DNA of 64,000 nucleotides from Streptomyces graminofaciens. GTDB taxonomy: Bacteria; Actinomycetota; Actinomycetes; Streptomycetales; Streptomycetaceae. Numbering within the stretch: the first letter of the stretch is position 1; each line of letters opens with the position of its first letter. Location of the stretch: NCBI RefSeq assembly GCF_030294945.1, contig NZ_AP018448.1:9458501-9522500 (forward strand). The letters are read 5' to 3'. The notes under the pieces are model-generated. The model ran no database searches. It was not told the origin of the DNA and saw only the letters and a program-made list of their open reading frames with translations. Shown here in pieces: positions 19,068-27,987 of this stretch. The position numbers and the translations under genes were made by a program.

Positions 19068-22000
19068 TCAGGCCTTGCGCAGACGGAAGGTCAACGTGAG
19101 GGCCTCGTCCGTGAAGGGTGTGCCGTATGTCTCGTCGGCCTCGCCCTGGGCGAAGTCCGTGGCGAGGACCTCGTCCGCGATCAGGGCCGAGTGCTCGGTA
19201 AGGGCGGCCGTCACCGCGGGGTCGGACGCCCTCCAGCGGAGCGCCACACGGTCGGCCACGTCGAGGCCGCTGTTCTTGCGGGCCTCCTGGATGAGGCGGA
19301 TCGCGTCACGGGCGAGGCCCGCGCGGCGGAGCTCCTCCGTGATCTCCAGGTCCAGGGCGACCGTGGCACCGGAGTCGGAGGCCACCGACCAGCCCTCGCG
19401 CGGGGTCTCCGTGATGATCACCTCGTCCGGGGCGAGCGTGATCGTCTCGCCGTCGACCTCCACCGACGCCGTGCCCTCGCGCAGGGCCAGGGACAGCGCG
19501 GCCGCGTCCGCGTTCGCCACTGCCTTGGCCACGTCCTGGACGCGCTTGCCGAACCGCTTGCCCAGGGCACGGAAGTTGGCCTTGGCGGTCGTGTCGACCA
19601 GGCTGCCGCCGACCTCGCTCAGCGACGCCAGCGAGCTGACGTTCAGCTCTTCCGTGATCTGCGTGTGCAGCTCGGGGTCCAGGGACTCGAAGCCCGTCAC
19701 CGCGACCAGGGCGCGCGACAGCGGCTGGCGGGTCTTGACGCCCGACTCCGCACGCGTGGCCCGGCCCAGCTCCACCAGGCGGCGGACCAGGACCATCTGC
19801 CTGGACAGCTCCGGGTCGATCGCGGAGAGGTCCGCCTCCGGCCAGGCGGCCAGGTGCACGGACTCGGGGGCGCCCGGGGACACCGGCACGATCAGGTCCT
19901 GCCAGACCCGCTCGGTGATGAACGGGGTCAGCGGGGCCATCAGCTTCGTGATCGTCTCGACGACCTCGTGCAGCGTGCGCAGCGCGGCCTTGTCGCCCTG
20001 CCAGAAGCGGCGGCGCGAGCGGCGGACGTACCAGTTCGAGAGGTCGTCGACGAACGCCGAGAGCAGCTTTCCGGCGCGCTGGGTGTCGTACGCCTCCAGT
20101 GCCTGCGTCACCTGGTCGGTGAGCGCGTGGAGTTCGGAGAGCAGCCAGCGGTCGAGGACCGGGCGGTCCGCCGGGGCCGGGTCCGCCGCGCTGGGCGCCC
20201 AGTTCGACGTGCGGGCGTACAGGGCCTGGAAAGCGACCGTGTTCCAGTACGTCAGGAGCGTCTTGCGGACGACCTCCTGGATGGTGCCGTGGCCGACGCG
20301 GCGGGCCGCCCACGGGGAGCCGCCGGCCGCCATGAACCAGCGGACCGCGTCGGCGCCGTGCTGGTCCATCAGCGGGATCGGCTGCAGGATGTTGCCCAGG
20401 TGCTTGGACATCTTGCGGCCGTCCTCGGCGAGGATGTGGCCGAGGCAGACGACGTTCTCGTACGAGGACTTGTCGAAGACCAGGGTGCCGACGGCCATCA
20501 GCGTGTAGAACCAGCCGCGGGTCTGGTCGATGGCCTCGCTGATGAACTGGGCCGGGTAGCGGGACTCGAACAGGTCCTTGTTCTTGTACGGGTAGCCCCA
20601 CTGCGCGAACGGCATCGAACCCGAGTCGTACCAGGCGTCGATGACCTCCGGCACGCGTGTGGCCGTCTTCTCGCACTGCGGGCAGGCGAAGGTGACGTCG
20701 TCGATGAACGGGCGGTGCGGGTCGAGGGCCGACTGGTCCGTGCCCGTCAGCTCCGTGAGCTCCGCGCGTGAGCCGACGCAGGTGAGGTGGTCGTCCTCGC
20801 AGCGCCAGATCGGCAGCGGGGTGCCCCAGTAACGGCTGCGCGAGAGCGCCCAGTCGATGTTGTTGTTCAGCCAGTCGCCGAAGCGGCCGTGCTTGACCGT
20901 GTCCGGGAACCAGTTGGTCTTCTCGTTCTCCTGGAGGAGGCGGTCCTTGACGGCGGTGGTGCGGATGTACCAGGACGGCTGCGCGTAGTAGAGAAGCGCG
21001 GTGTGGCAGCGCCAGCAGTGCGGGTAGCTGTGCTCGTACGGGATGTGCTTGAAGAGGAGGCCGCGGTTCTGGAGGTCCTCGGTGAGCTTCTCGTCCGCCT
21101 TCTTGAAGAAGACGCCGCCGACCATCGGGACGTCCTCCTCGAACGTGCCGTCGGGGCGCACCGGGTTGACCACCGGCAGGCCGTACCCGCGGCAGACCTT
21201 GAGGTCGTCCTCACCGAAGGCGGGGGACTGGTGCACCAGACCCGTACCGTCCTCGGTCGTGACGTAGTCGGCGTTGACGACGAAATGCGCCTCGGCCGGG
21301 AACTCGACCAGTTCGAACGGTCGTTGGTACGTCCAGCGCTCCATCTCGGCGCCGGTGAAGGACTGGCCGGTGGTCTCCCAGCCCTCGCCGAGGGCCTTGG
21401 CGACGAGCGGCTCGGCGACGACGATCTTCTCCTCGCCGTTCGTCGCGACGACGTAGGTGACCTCGGGGTGGGCGGCGACCGCCGTGTTGGACACCAGGGT
21501 CCACGGCGTGGTCGTCCACACCAGGAGCGCCGCCTCGCCGGCGAGCGGACCGGAGGTGAGCGGGAAACGGACGTACACCGAGGGGTCGACGACCGTCTCG
21601 TAGCCCTGTGCCAGCTCGTGGTCCGACAGGCCCGTGCCGCAGCGGGGGCACCAGGGGGCGACGCGGTGGTCCTGGACGAGCAGGCCCTTGTCGAAGATCT
21701 CCTTGAGCGACCACCAGACCGACTCGATGTACTCGGGGTCCATCGTGACGTAGGCGTCGTCGAGGTCGACCCAGTAGCCCATGCGGGTCGTCAGCTCGGA
21801 GAACGCGTCGGTGTGGCGGAGCACGGAATCGCGGCACTTGGCGTTGAACTCGGCGATGCCGAACGCCTCGATGTCCTTCTTGCCGCTGAAGCCGAGCTCC
21901 TTCTCGACCGCCAGCTCCACGGGGAGGCCATGGCAGTCCCAGCCGGCCTTGCGGGCCACGTGGTAGCCGCGCATGGTGCGGAAGCGGGGGAAGACGTCCT

Positions 22001-22205
22001 TGAAGACGCGGGCCTCGATGTGGTGGGCGCCGGGCATGCCGTTGGCGGTGGGCGGGCCCTCGTAGAACACCCACTCGGGGCGGCCCTCGGACTGATCCAG
22101 GCTCTTGGCGAAGATCTTCTGCTCGCGCCAGAAGTCGAGCACGGCGTGCTCGAGCGCGGGCAGGTCGACCTGGGCGGGCACCTGGCGGTACGTCGGCTCT
22201 GTCAT
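19068..22205 (-). CDS. ileS: Isoleucyl-tRNA synthetase (long, eukaryote-like type)
   Basis: Class I synthetase that charges tRNA-Ile. From the ATG at 22205 (GGAGGAAG upstream) the product has 1045 residues: Rossmann core, CP1 editing domain, KMSK loop at 598-601 (KMSKH), anticodon domain and long C-terminal region. The length and lack of the C-terminal zinc finger fit the IleRS2 (eukaryote-like) class found in actinobacteria, which tends to be mupirocin-tolerant. The HIGH motif is unusual: residues 59-62 are G-A-H-H, with the first and third positions swapped. The frame is open to 22301, but that part is the T-box leader. Transcribed toward divIVA. Confidence 0.96.
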   Translation of the reverse strand: MTEPTYRQVPAQVDLPALEHAVLDFWREQKIFAKSLDQSEGRPEWVFYEGPPTANGMPGAHHIEARVFKDVFPRFRTMRGYHVARKAGWDCHGLPVELAVEKELGFSGKKDIEAFGIAEFNAKCRDSVLRHTDAFSELTTRMGYWVDLDDAYVTMDPEYIESVWWSLKEIFDKGLLVQDHRVAPWCPRCGTGLSDHELAQGYETVVDPSVYVRFPLTSGPLAGEAALLVWTTTPWTLVSNTAVAAHPEVTYVVATNGEEKIVVAEPLVAKALGEGWETTGQSFTGAEMERWTYQRPFELVEFPAEAHFVVNADYVTTEDGTGLVHQSPAFGEDDLKVCRGYGLPVVNPVRPDGTFEEDVPMVGGVFFKKADEKLTEDLQNRGLLFKHIPYEHSYPHCWRCHTALLYYAQPSWYIRTTAVKDRLLQENEKTNWFPDTVKHGRFGDWLNNNIDWALSRSRYWGTPLPIWRCEDDHLTCVGSRAELTELTGTDQSALDPHRPFIDDVTFACPQCEKTATRVPEVIDAWYDSGSMPFAQWGYPYKNKDLFESRYPAQFISEAIDQTRGWFYTLMAVGTLVFDKSSYENVVCLGHILAEDGRKMSKHLGNILQPIPLMDQHGADAVRWFMAAGGSPWAARRVGHGTIQEVVRKTLLTYWNTVAFQALYARTSNWAPSAADPAPADRPVLDRWLLSELHALTDQVTQALEAYDTQRAGKLLSAFVDDLSNWYVRRSRRRFWQGDKAALRTLHEVVETITKLMAPLTPFITERVWQDLIVPVSPGAPESVHLAAWPEADLSAIDPELSRQMVLVRRLVELGRATRAESGVKTRQPLSRALVAVTGFESLDPELHTQITEELNVSSLASLSEVGGSLVDTTAKANFRALGKRFGKRVQDVAKAVANADAAALSLALREGTASVEVDGETITLAPDEVIITETPREGWSVASDSGATVALDLEITEELRRAGLARDAIRLIQEARKNSGLDVADRVALRWRASDPAVTAALTEHSALIADEVLATDFAQGEADETYGTPFTDEALTLTFRLRKA

Positions 22206-22498
22206 GAGCGGGCTTCCTCCAACGGACTTTCTGCCTTCCGTCGGAGGGACGAGAGCCGTATTGCTACGTACGCCGTGTGCGGCGCGCTCCCGCGGTACCA
22301 CCCTCCTTGGCTCCCCTGTGCGCCGTACGCACCAGTGAGCCCCCTCATTGAGGTCGCGATACCGGGTCTACTCGCTGGGCCTCACACGGCTCGGCTTTCT
22401 TCCGGCGGCTCCGGGGTGATCTTCACGTCGCGCTCGCCCCCGGGCTTCCACCGTCCCCGGGTCGCTCTTGGCTGCGTACGGCGCTACTCGTCCCCATC
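22206..22498 (-). promoter_or_regulatory. T-box riboswitch of ileS, likely translational
   Basis: Senses uncharged tRNA-Ile. Reading the minus strand, UGGUACCGCG (22300-22291) is the T-box that pairs with the tRNA acceptor end. An AUC codon at 22420-22418, inside GAAGAUCACC, is the likely specifier. A GAGUAG motif (about 22491) marks the 5' part of Stem I. Just before the gene, CCUCCGACGGA (22247-22237) pairs over 11 bp, with one G-U, to UCCGUUGGAGG (22226-22216), which contains the ileS Shine-Dalgarno. This is a sequestrator hairpin rather than a U-tailed terminator, as known for actinobacterial ileS T-boxes. Exact 5' end is not determined. Confidence 0.88.
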
Positions 22499-22808
22499 CA
22501 CGCTTTTCGCTCCGCCCAGTGTACGGCGCCCCACCGACAGCGGCAGACCGGTTTTCCTCGGGCCGTGGACGGTCGCGCGGTGACCTGCGGGATGACCCGA
22601 ATGGAGTGGGTCGGGCGTCCGGATCCTGGGATGTCCGGCCGGGCGGAATACCCGGCGGGGAGCTGGGCACAACGCTTGAAGGTCTTCCGGGTGGCATCCG
22701 TGAGGCGGGCGAATCGGGCGGTGTGCCCCGTTGCCGCGGGACTGAAGTCGATTTATCGTCCCAGCACGATTCGCGTGCAAGATCACAATATGTGAAGGGG
22801 CCGCGGCC
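22499..22808. other. Intergenic gap between the ileS leader and the dksA-like gene
   Basis: 310 bp with no convincing gene. It must hold the ileS promoter (minus strand) and that of the dksA-like gene (plus strand). Short inverted motifs are present around 22640-22670 (GGGCGG...CCCGGCGGG) and 22738-22762 (GGGAC...GTCCC). The last 60 bp before the gene are locally A/T-richer. No promoter match is good enough to call. Confidence 0.4.
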
Positions 22809-23777
22809 ATGGTGGCGAAGAAGACCGCCGTACAGCAGTCGGCGTCCGGCAGATCCACGGCGGCCTCCGGCGACGCGAGTGTCTCCGGGACCGGTGCGGC
22901 CATCACCGGGGTGAAGGGAGCCGGGAAGAGGGCCGTCGCTGAGGCGAGCGTGGCGAAGAAGGGCGCCGTGAGGAAAAGCGTGGCCAAGAAGGCGACGGCT
23001 TCGAAAGCGTCCTCCCCGAAGGGGAAGGACGAAAAGGAACGGGCCGAGGCGGAGGGCGTGTCCGGGACCGGGCAGGGCCGCACCGGGAAGGGCCTCTCGG
23101 AGCGGAACACCGCCGGTGAGGGGGCCGTCGAGGGGCGCGAGGCCGAAGAGAGAGCCCCCGCTCAGGAGGGCACGAGGACGCGCGCGTCCGCGAAGGGCGC
23201 CGGCGGCAAGGGCGCGGTCAAGAAGAGCACCGGCACGAAGAGCACGGTCAAGAAGGCGGGCGCGGCCGAGGCCGCCGAGACGACGGGAGCCACGACGGTG
23301 GTTGCTAAGAACACTCCTGGCACGGCCACGGCGGCGAAGAAGCCCTCCGCGGTACCCAAGGCACGGCCCTCGGCGGCGGAGCCCGGCGAGCTCGCGGTAC
23401 GCCCCGGTGAGGACCCCTGGACCCCCGCGGAGGTCGCGGAGGCCCGTACGGGACTTACGGCCGAGGCGCTTCGGCTACGGACCGAGCTGGAGGCCTCCGA
23501 ACAGTCCCTCTCGGGCCTGATGCGGGACTCCGGGGACGGCGCGGGCGACGACCAGGCCGACACCGGGGCCAAGAACATCACGCGTGAGCACGAGCTGGCG
23601 CTCGCCGCCAACGCGCGCGAGATGCTCGACCAGACCGAGCGCGCCCTGCACCGGCTCGACTCGGGCACGTACGGGCTCTGTGAGAACTGCGGCAAAGCCA
23701 TCGGAAAGGCGCGTATGCAGGCCTTCCCCCGGGCCACTCTGTGCGTCGAGTGCAAGCAGAAGCAGGAACGCCGATAG
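22809..23777 (+). CDS. TraR/DksA-type zinc-finger protein with long Lys/Ala-rich N-terminus
   Basis: DksA/TraR proteins reach into the RNA polymerase secondary channel to tune promoters. This 322-residue protein has two parts. Residues 1 to about 195 are rich in Lys, Ala, Gly and Thr with repeated KKA/KKS units, like histone H1 tails, and are likely disordered and DNA- or RNA-binding. Residues about 200-322 carry a coiled-coil segment and a C4 zinc finger with Cys291, Cys294, Cys312 and Cys315 (CENCGKAIG ... CVECK). ATG start with GAAGGGG upstream. Promoter-tuning activity is inferred from the family only; the basic tail is not part of classical DksA. Confidence 0.85.
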   Translation: MVAKKTAVQQSASGRSTAASGDASVSGTGAAITGVKGAGKRAVAEASVAKKGAVRKSVAKKATASKASSPKGKDEKERAEAEGVSGTGQGRTGKGLSERNTAGEGAVEGREAEERAPAQEGTRTRASAKGAGGKGAVKKSTGTKSTVKKAGAAEAAETTGATTVVAKNTPGTATAAKKPSAVPKARPSAAEPGELAVRPGEDPWTPAEVAEARTGLTAEALRLRTELEASEQSLSGLMRDSGDGAGDDQADTGAKNITREHELALAANAREMLDQTERALHRLDSGTYGLCENCGKAIGKARMQAFPRATLCVECKQKQERR

Positions 23778-23857
23778 CGAGCGGCGCCTGAGCCCTGGTC
23801 CGCTGGGGGCGTGTCGTACCTTTGTCCTCAGTCAGGCACCTAGGTTGAGGGACTCAC

Positions 23858-24487
23858 GTGGCAGAGGCGGAGCGCATCATCGGTACGCCGGATATCCCAG
23901 AGGCGGCGGGAGCCGAGCCGGAGCAGCCCGCGCGGCAGGCGGCTTCCGCTCCCGAGGACGGTACCGAGGCGGCGGCCGGGGACGCGGCCGCGCGGCCGCG
24001 CGGCAAGCGGCGCATCGCCGTGCTGTTCGGGGTCGCGGCCCTGGCGTACGCCCTCGACCTGATCAGCAAGATGGTCGTGGTCGCGAAGCTCGAGCACCAC
24101 GAGCCGATCGAGATCGTCGGCGACTGGCTCAAGTTCGAGGCGATCCGCAACGCGGGCGCGGCCTTCGGCTTCGGTGAGGCGTTCACGATCATCTTCACGG
24201 TGATCGCGGCGATCGTGATCGTGGTGATCGCCCGGCTGGCGCGCAAGCTCTACAGCCTGCCCTGGGCGATCGCGCTCGGTCTGCTGCTCGGTGGCGCGCT
24301 CGGCAACCTCACCGACCGGATCTTCCGCTCGCCCGGCGTCTTCGAGGGCGCGGTCGTCGACTTCATCGCGCCCAAGGGCTTCGCGGTGTTCAACCTCGCG
24401 GACTCGGCGATCGTGTGCGGCGGCATCCTGATCGTGCTGCTGTCCTTCCGGGGGCTCGACCCCGACGGGACCGTCCACAAGGACTGA
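23858..24487 (+). CDS. lspA: Prolipoprotein signal peptidase LspA
   Basis: Membrane aspartyl protease that cuts lipoprotein signal peptides after lipid attachment (signal peptidase II). 209 residues with a 48-residue Ala/Glu/Pro-rich cytoplasmic extension and four hydrophobic helices. Conserved motifs: [10 protein letters not shown], the catalytic Asp153 in GNLTDRIFR and Asp182 in FNLADS. GTG start with GAGGGA upstream. Upstream of rluD, the common bacterial pairing. Its substrates would include the lipoprotein encoded at 34859. Confidence 0.96.
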   Translation: MAEAERIIGTPDIPEAAGAEPEQPARQAASAPEDGTEAAAGDAAARPRGKRRIAVLFGVAALAYALDLISKMVVVAKLEHHEPIEIVGDWLKFEAIRNAGAAFGFGEAFTIIFTVIAAIVIVVIARLARKLYSLPWAIALGLLLGGALGNLTDRIFRSPGVFEGAVVDFIAPKGFAVFNLADSAIVCGGILIVLLSFRGLDPDGTVHKD

Positions 24488-24567
24488 CGAGCGTTCGTGA
24501 GCCGATCCGGCCGGGGTTGTCCACAGGCCCGGTCGGGGGCGTGTCACCCGTCCGGCATACTCGACGG

Positions 24568-25512
24568 GTGAGCACGATTCCCGAGATCCGTACCCTGCCC
24601 GTGCCCGACGGCCTGGAGGGCGAGCGCGTCGACGCCGCCATCTCCCGCATGTTCGGCTTCTCCCGTACCAAGGCGGCCGAGCTCGCCGCCGCGGGGAAGG
24701 TCACGGTCGACGGGTCGGTGGTCGGCAAGTCGGAGCGGGTGCACGGCGGGGCCTGGCTGGAGGTCGAGATGCCGCAGGCGCCCGCGCCCGTGCAGGTCGT
24801 CGCCGAGCCCGTCGAGGGCATGGAGATCGTGCACGACGACGATGACGTGGTCGTGATCGTCAAGCCGGTCGGCGTGGCCGCGCACCCCAGCCCCGGCTGG
24901 TCCGGGCCGACCGTCATCGGCGGGCTCGCCGCAGCCGGGTACCGCATCTCGACGTCCGGCGCCGCCGAGCGCCAGGGCATCGTGCACCGCCTCGACGTGG
25001 GCACCTCGGGCCTGATGGCGGTCGCCAAGTCGGAGTACGCGTACACGTTCCTGAAGCGGCAGTTCAAGGAGCGGACGGTCGACAAGCGATACCACGCGCT
25101 GGTCCAGGGCCACCCCGACCCCACGAGCGGCACCATCGACGCGCCCATCGGCCGGCACCCGAACCACGACTACAAGTGGGCGGTCACCGCCGAGGGCAAG
25201 CCCTCCGTCACGCACTACGACCTGGTCGAGGCCTTCCGCGCCGCCTCCCTGCTCGACATCAAGCTGGAGACCGGGCGCACGCACCAGATCCGCGTCCACA
25301 TGTCCGCGCACCGGCACCCGTGCGTGGGCGACCTGACGTACGGCGCCGACCCGACGCTCGCCAAGCGCCTCGGCCTGACCCGCCAGTGGCTGCACGCCGT
25401 GCGGCTCGGCTTCGAGCACCCCGGTGACGGGAGCTGGGTCGAGTTCGAGAGCGATTACCCCGCGGATCTGCAGAAGGCCCTGGACCAGGTGCGGGAGGAG
25501 ACGTACGCGTGA
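24568..25512 (+). CDS. RluD-type 23S rRNA pseudouridine synthase
   Basis: Converts specific uridines in 23S rRNA to pseudouridine. From the GTG at 24568 the product has 314 residues: an N-terminal S4 RNA-binding domain ([32 protein letters not shown]), then the RluA/RluD catalytic domain with the nucleophile Asp143 in [11 protein letters not shown] and the later motifs [15 protein letters not shown] and RQWLHAVRL. The frame is open upstream into lspA, but the S4 domain fixes the start here. The 3' end overlaps the GNAT gene by 4 bp. Substrate positions are inferred from the RluD family. Confidence 0.9.
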   Translation: MSTIPEIRTLPVPDGLEGERVDAAISRMFGFSRTKAAELAAAGKVTVDGSVVGKSERVHGGAWLEVEMPQAPAPVQVVAEPVEGMEIVHDDDDVVVIVKPVGVAAHPSPGWSGPTVIGGLAAAGYRISTSGAAERQGIVHRLDVGTSGLMAVAKSEYAYTFLKRQFKERTVDKRYHALVQGHPDPTSGTIDAPIGRHPNHDYKWAVTAEGKPSVTHYDLVEAFRAASLLDIKLETGRTHQIRVHMSAHRHPCVGDLTYGADPTLAKRLGLTRQWLHAVRLGFEHPGDGSWVEFESDYPADLQKALDQVREETYA

Positions 25513-25985
25513 GTCCGGAGCCCGTTGCGTACGCGGTGCGTGTCGTCGAGGATCCCGCCGACCGTGAGGCGTGTTTCGCGGTGCGCAAGGAGGTCTTCGT
25601 CGTCGAGCAGGGGGTTCCGGAGGACCTGGAGTACGACGCGTACGACGCCGTCGCCGTCCATGTGCTCGCCGTGCGGGACGACGGGGTGCCGCTCGGGGCG
25701 GGGCGGCTGCTGTTCGGGGAGGCCGCGGCCGGGAAGACCGGTGGGGCCCCGGGGGTCGGGTCGCTGGGGCGGCTCGCCGTCGTACGGGCCGCCCGTGGGC
25801 TCGGGGTCGGGGTCGCGCTGGTGCGGGCCGTCGAGGGGGCGGCGCGTGCGCGTGGGCTGACCGCGGTGGATCTGGGGGCGCAGACGCATGCGACGGGGTT
25901 CTACGAGCGGCTCGGGTATGTGGCGTACGGCGCCGAGTTCCTTGACGCGGGGATACCGCATCGGGCGATGCGGCGCTCTCTCTGA
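25509..25985 (+). CDS. GNAT family N-acetyltransferase
   Basis: 158-residue GCN5-type acetyltransferase. Motif A is seen as [30 protein letters not shown], where the Arg/Gly-rich turn binds the acetyl-CoA pyrophosphate, followed by [32 protein letters not shown] at the end, typical of the ElaA-like branch. GTG start overlaps the rluD stop, suggesting co-translation. Substrate unknown. The stop codon forms the first bases of a 20-bp direct repeat in the intergenic DNA. Confidence 0.88.
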   Translation: MSPEPVAYAVRVVEDPADREACFAVRKEVFVVEQGVPEDLEYDAYDAVAVHVLAVRDDGVPLGAGRLLFGEAAAGKTGGAPGVGSLGRLAVVRAARGLGVGVALVRAVEGAARARGLTAVDLGAQTHATGFYERLGYVAYGAEFLDAGIPHRAMRRSL

Positions 25986-26026
25986 GGGGGTCTCCCACTC
26001 GCCTTTGAGGGGGGTCTCCCACCCGC
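25983..26026. repeat. Two 20-bp direct repeats after the GNAT gene
   Basis: TGAGGGGGTCTCCCACTCGC at 25983-26002 recurs with three changes at 26006-26026. The first copy contains the GNAT stop codon. Each contains a short GGG...CCC dyad. Lies between convergent genes; it may aid termination, but no strong stem is formed. Confidence 0.6.
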
Positions 26027-26130
26027 GCACCGCCCGTTGCTCCCCTCTTGGAAATGCGGGTCTCTCGTGGGGGTTGCCGTGGAGGTTGGGCGCCGTCGGC
26101 GGCTGACCGTTCCTGCTCCCGTGTGGGGCC

Positions 26131-27261
26131 TCAGCCCCGGCCCGGCGTTCTCGGTGCCTCGTGTATGCGGCCCCGTGTCGTGCGCTGTGAGGTGCCGTCC
26201 TGGTGGGGCACGGAGTTCGGGTGGGCCGGGGGGAGGACCGCGTCGGCCGTGTTGACGCGGGGGAGGGCGTACGGGTGGGCGTCGGTCAGCCACCGGATCA
26301 GGTGTTCGCGGACGGTGACGCGTACCGTCCACAGGTCGTCCGGGTCCTTGGCGGTGACCACGGCCCGCAGCTCCATGGTCGTGGGCGTCGAGTCGGTGAC
26401 CGTCAGGTCGAAGTGGCGGCCGTCCCAGGCGGGGCAGGCGCGCAGGATGTCGCGGAGGTGCTCGCGCATCGCGGGCAGCGGGGCGGCGTGGTCGACGTGC
26501 AGGAAGACCGTGCCGGTCATCTGGGCACCGCCGCGCGACCAGTTCTCGAAGGGTTTGGCGGTGAAGTAGGAGACGGGCATCGTGATGCGGCGCTCGTCCC
26601 AGGTGCGCACCGTCAGGAAGGTGAGCGTGATCTCGTCGACCGTGCCCCACTCGCCCTCCACCACGACCACGTCGCCGAGGCGCACCATGTCGCCGAAGGC
26701 GATCTGCAGCCCCGCGAAGAGGTTGCTGAGCGTGGACTGCGCGGCGATGCCGGCGACGATGCCCAGGATGCCCGCCGAGGCCAGCAGCGAGGCACCGGCC
26801 GCGCGCATCGCCGGGAAGGTGAGGAGCATGGAGGCCGCGGCCACCACACCGACGACCGCCGCGACCACCCGCATGATCAGCGTGACCTGGGTCCGTACGC
26901 GACGGAGCCGGGCCGGGTCGCGGTGGGCGCTCGCGTACCGGCTGTACGAGGTCTCCACGATCGCGGCCGTGATCCGCACGATCAGCCAGGCCGTGGAGCC
27001 GATGAGGACCAGCGTGAGGGCCCGGCCGACGGCGGTCCGGTGCTCCACGAGGAGCTGTGCCTCGTCATAGGTGGTTCTCAGGGCGGCCGTGCACAGCACG
27101 AGCTGGAAGGGGACACGGCCGCGGCGCAGCAGACCCCACAGTGGGGTCTCGCTGTGCCGTTCGTCGACCTTGCGCAGCAGCCGGTCCACGGCCCACCCGA
27201 TAAGCAGAGCGAGCACGACCGAACCGCCGATGACGATCAGCGGACGCAGTACGTTCTCCAT
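26131..27261 (-). CDS. MscS-family mechanosensitive channel
   Basis: Small-conductance mechanosensitive ion channel protecting against hypo-osmotic shock. 376 residues with four predicted membrane helices in the first 200; the pore-lining helix is the Ala/Gly-rich segment before GIVAGIAAQSTLSNLFAGLQIAF, followed by the beta domain GDMVRLGDVVVVEGEWGTVDEITLTFLTVRTWD and NWSR. The C-terminal 60 residues are variable and charged. Start ATG at 27261 has GAGGG directly upstream, closer than ideal. Convergent with the GNAT gene and divergent from the hydrolase gene. Confidence 0.88.
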   Translation of the reverse strand: MENVLRPLIVIGGSVVLALLIGWAVDRLLRKVDERHSETPLWGLLRRGRVPFQLVLCTAALRTTYDEAQLLVEHRTAVGRALTLVLIGSTAWLIVRITAAIVETSYSRYASAHRDPARLRRVRTQVTLIMRVVAAVVGVVAAASMLLTFPAMRAAGASLLASAGILGIVAGIAAQSTLSNLFAGLQIAFGDMVRLGDVVVVEGEWGTVDEITLTFLTVRTWDERRITMPVSYFTAKPFENWSRGGAQMTGTVFLHVDHAAPLPAMREHLRDILRACPAWDGRHFDLTVTDSTPTTMELRAVVTAKDPDDLWTVRVTVREHLIRWLTDAHPYALPRVNTADAVLPPAHPNSVPHQDGTSQRTTRGRIHEAPRTPGRG

Positions 27262-27392
27262 GCCCTCGACCGTAAGGGACCGCGGTGTCGTGTGAACATG
27301 CGGCCCCCGTACGGCTGCGCGTACCGCTTGTTCCTCCTGGTCCGACGCCGCCCCGGACGGGCGTCGTCAGTGGTGGCTGGCACCATGGGCTC

Positions 27393-27962
27393 ATGAACAT
27401 CATGCTCTTCCACTCGATCTACGGTCTGCGCCCGGCCGTGCGTGCCGCGGCGGACCGGCTGCGTGCCGCGGGACACGAGGTGTGGACCCCCGACCTCTTC
27501 GAGGGCCGCACGTTCGAGACGGTCGAGGAGGGCATGGCCTACAACCAGCAGACAGGGAAGGAAGAGCTGCTCAAGCGGGCCGTTCTGGCGGCGGCCCCCT
27601 ACTCGGACCGGGGGCTCGTCTACGCCGGGTTCTCGCTCGGCGCCGCGACCGCGCAGACCCTGGCGCTCGGCGACAACAACGCCCGTGGCCTGCTGCTTCT
27701 GCACGGTACGTCCGACATCGCGGCGAACGCGACCGTGGACGACCTGCCCGTCCAGCTGCATGTCGCCGAGCCCGACCCGTTCGAGACGGACGACTGGCTG
27801 AGCGCCTGGTATCTCCAGATGCGCAGGGCGGGCGCCGACGTGGAGGTCTACAGATACGCCGGAGCCGGTCACCTCTACACCGACCCCGACCTGCCCGACT
27901 ACGACGAGGAGGCCGCCGAGGCCACCTGGGCGGTGGCGCTCGGCTTCCTCGAATCCCTCTGA
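27393..27962 (+). CDS. Dienelactone hydrolase family alpha/beta hydrolase
   Basis: 189-residue cytoplasmic alpha/beta hydrolase. The nucleophile elbow is GFSLGA, so Ser takes the place of the Cys found in true dienelactone hydrolases; the acid lies in AEPDPFE and the base in GAGHLYTD. The ATG at 27393 begins right at the first strand (MNIMLFHSIYGL) and has no clear ribosome-binding site; the frame is open to 27285, but the extension lacks domain character. It is more likely an esterase or lyase of unknown substrate than a chlorocatechol enzyme. Convergent with the phosphatase gene. Confidence 0.8.
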   Translation: MNIMLFHSIYGLRPAVRAAADRLRAAGHEVWTPDLFEGRTFETVEEGMAYNQQTGKEELLKRAVLAAAPYSDRGLVYAGFSLGAATAQTLALGDNNARGLLLLHGTSDIAANATVDDLPVQLHVAEPDPFETDDWLSAWYLQMRRAGADVEVYRYAGAGHLYTDPDLPDYDEEAAEATWAVALGFLESL

Positions 27963-27987
27963 GAGTCCTGCTGGACGCGCCCAGGGG

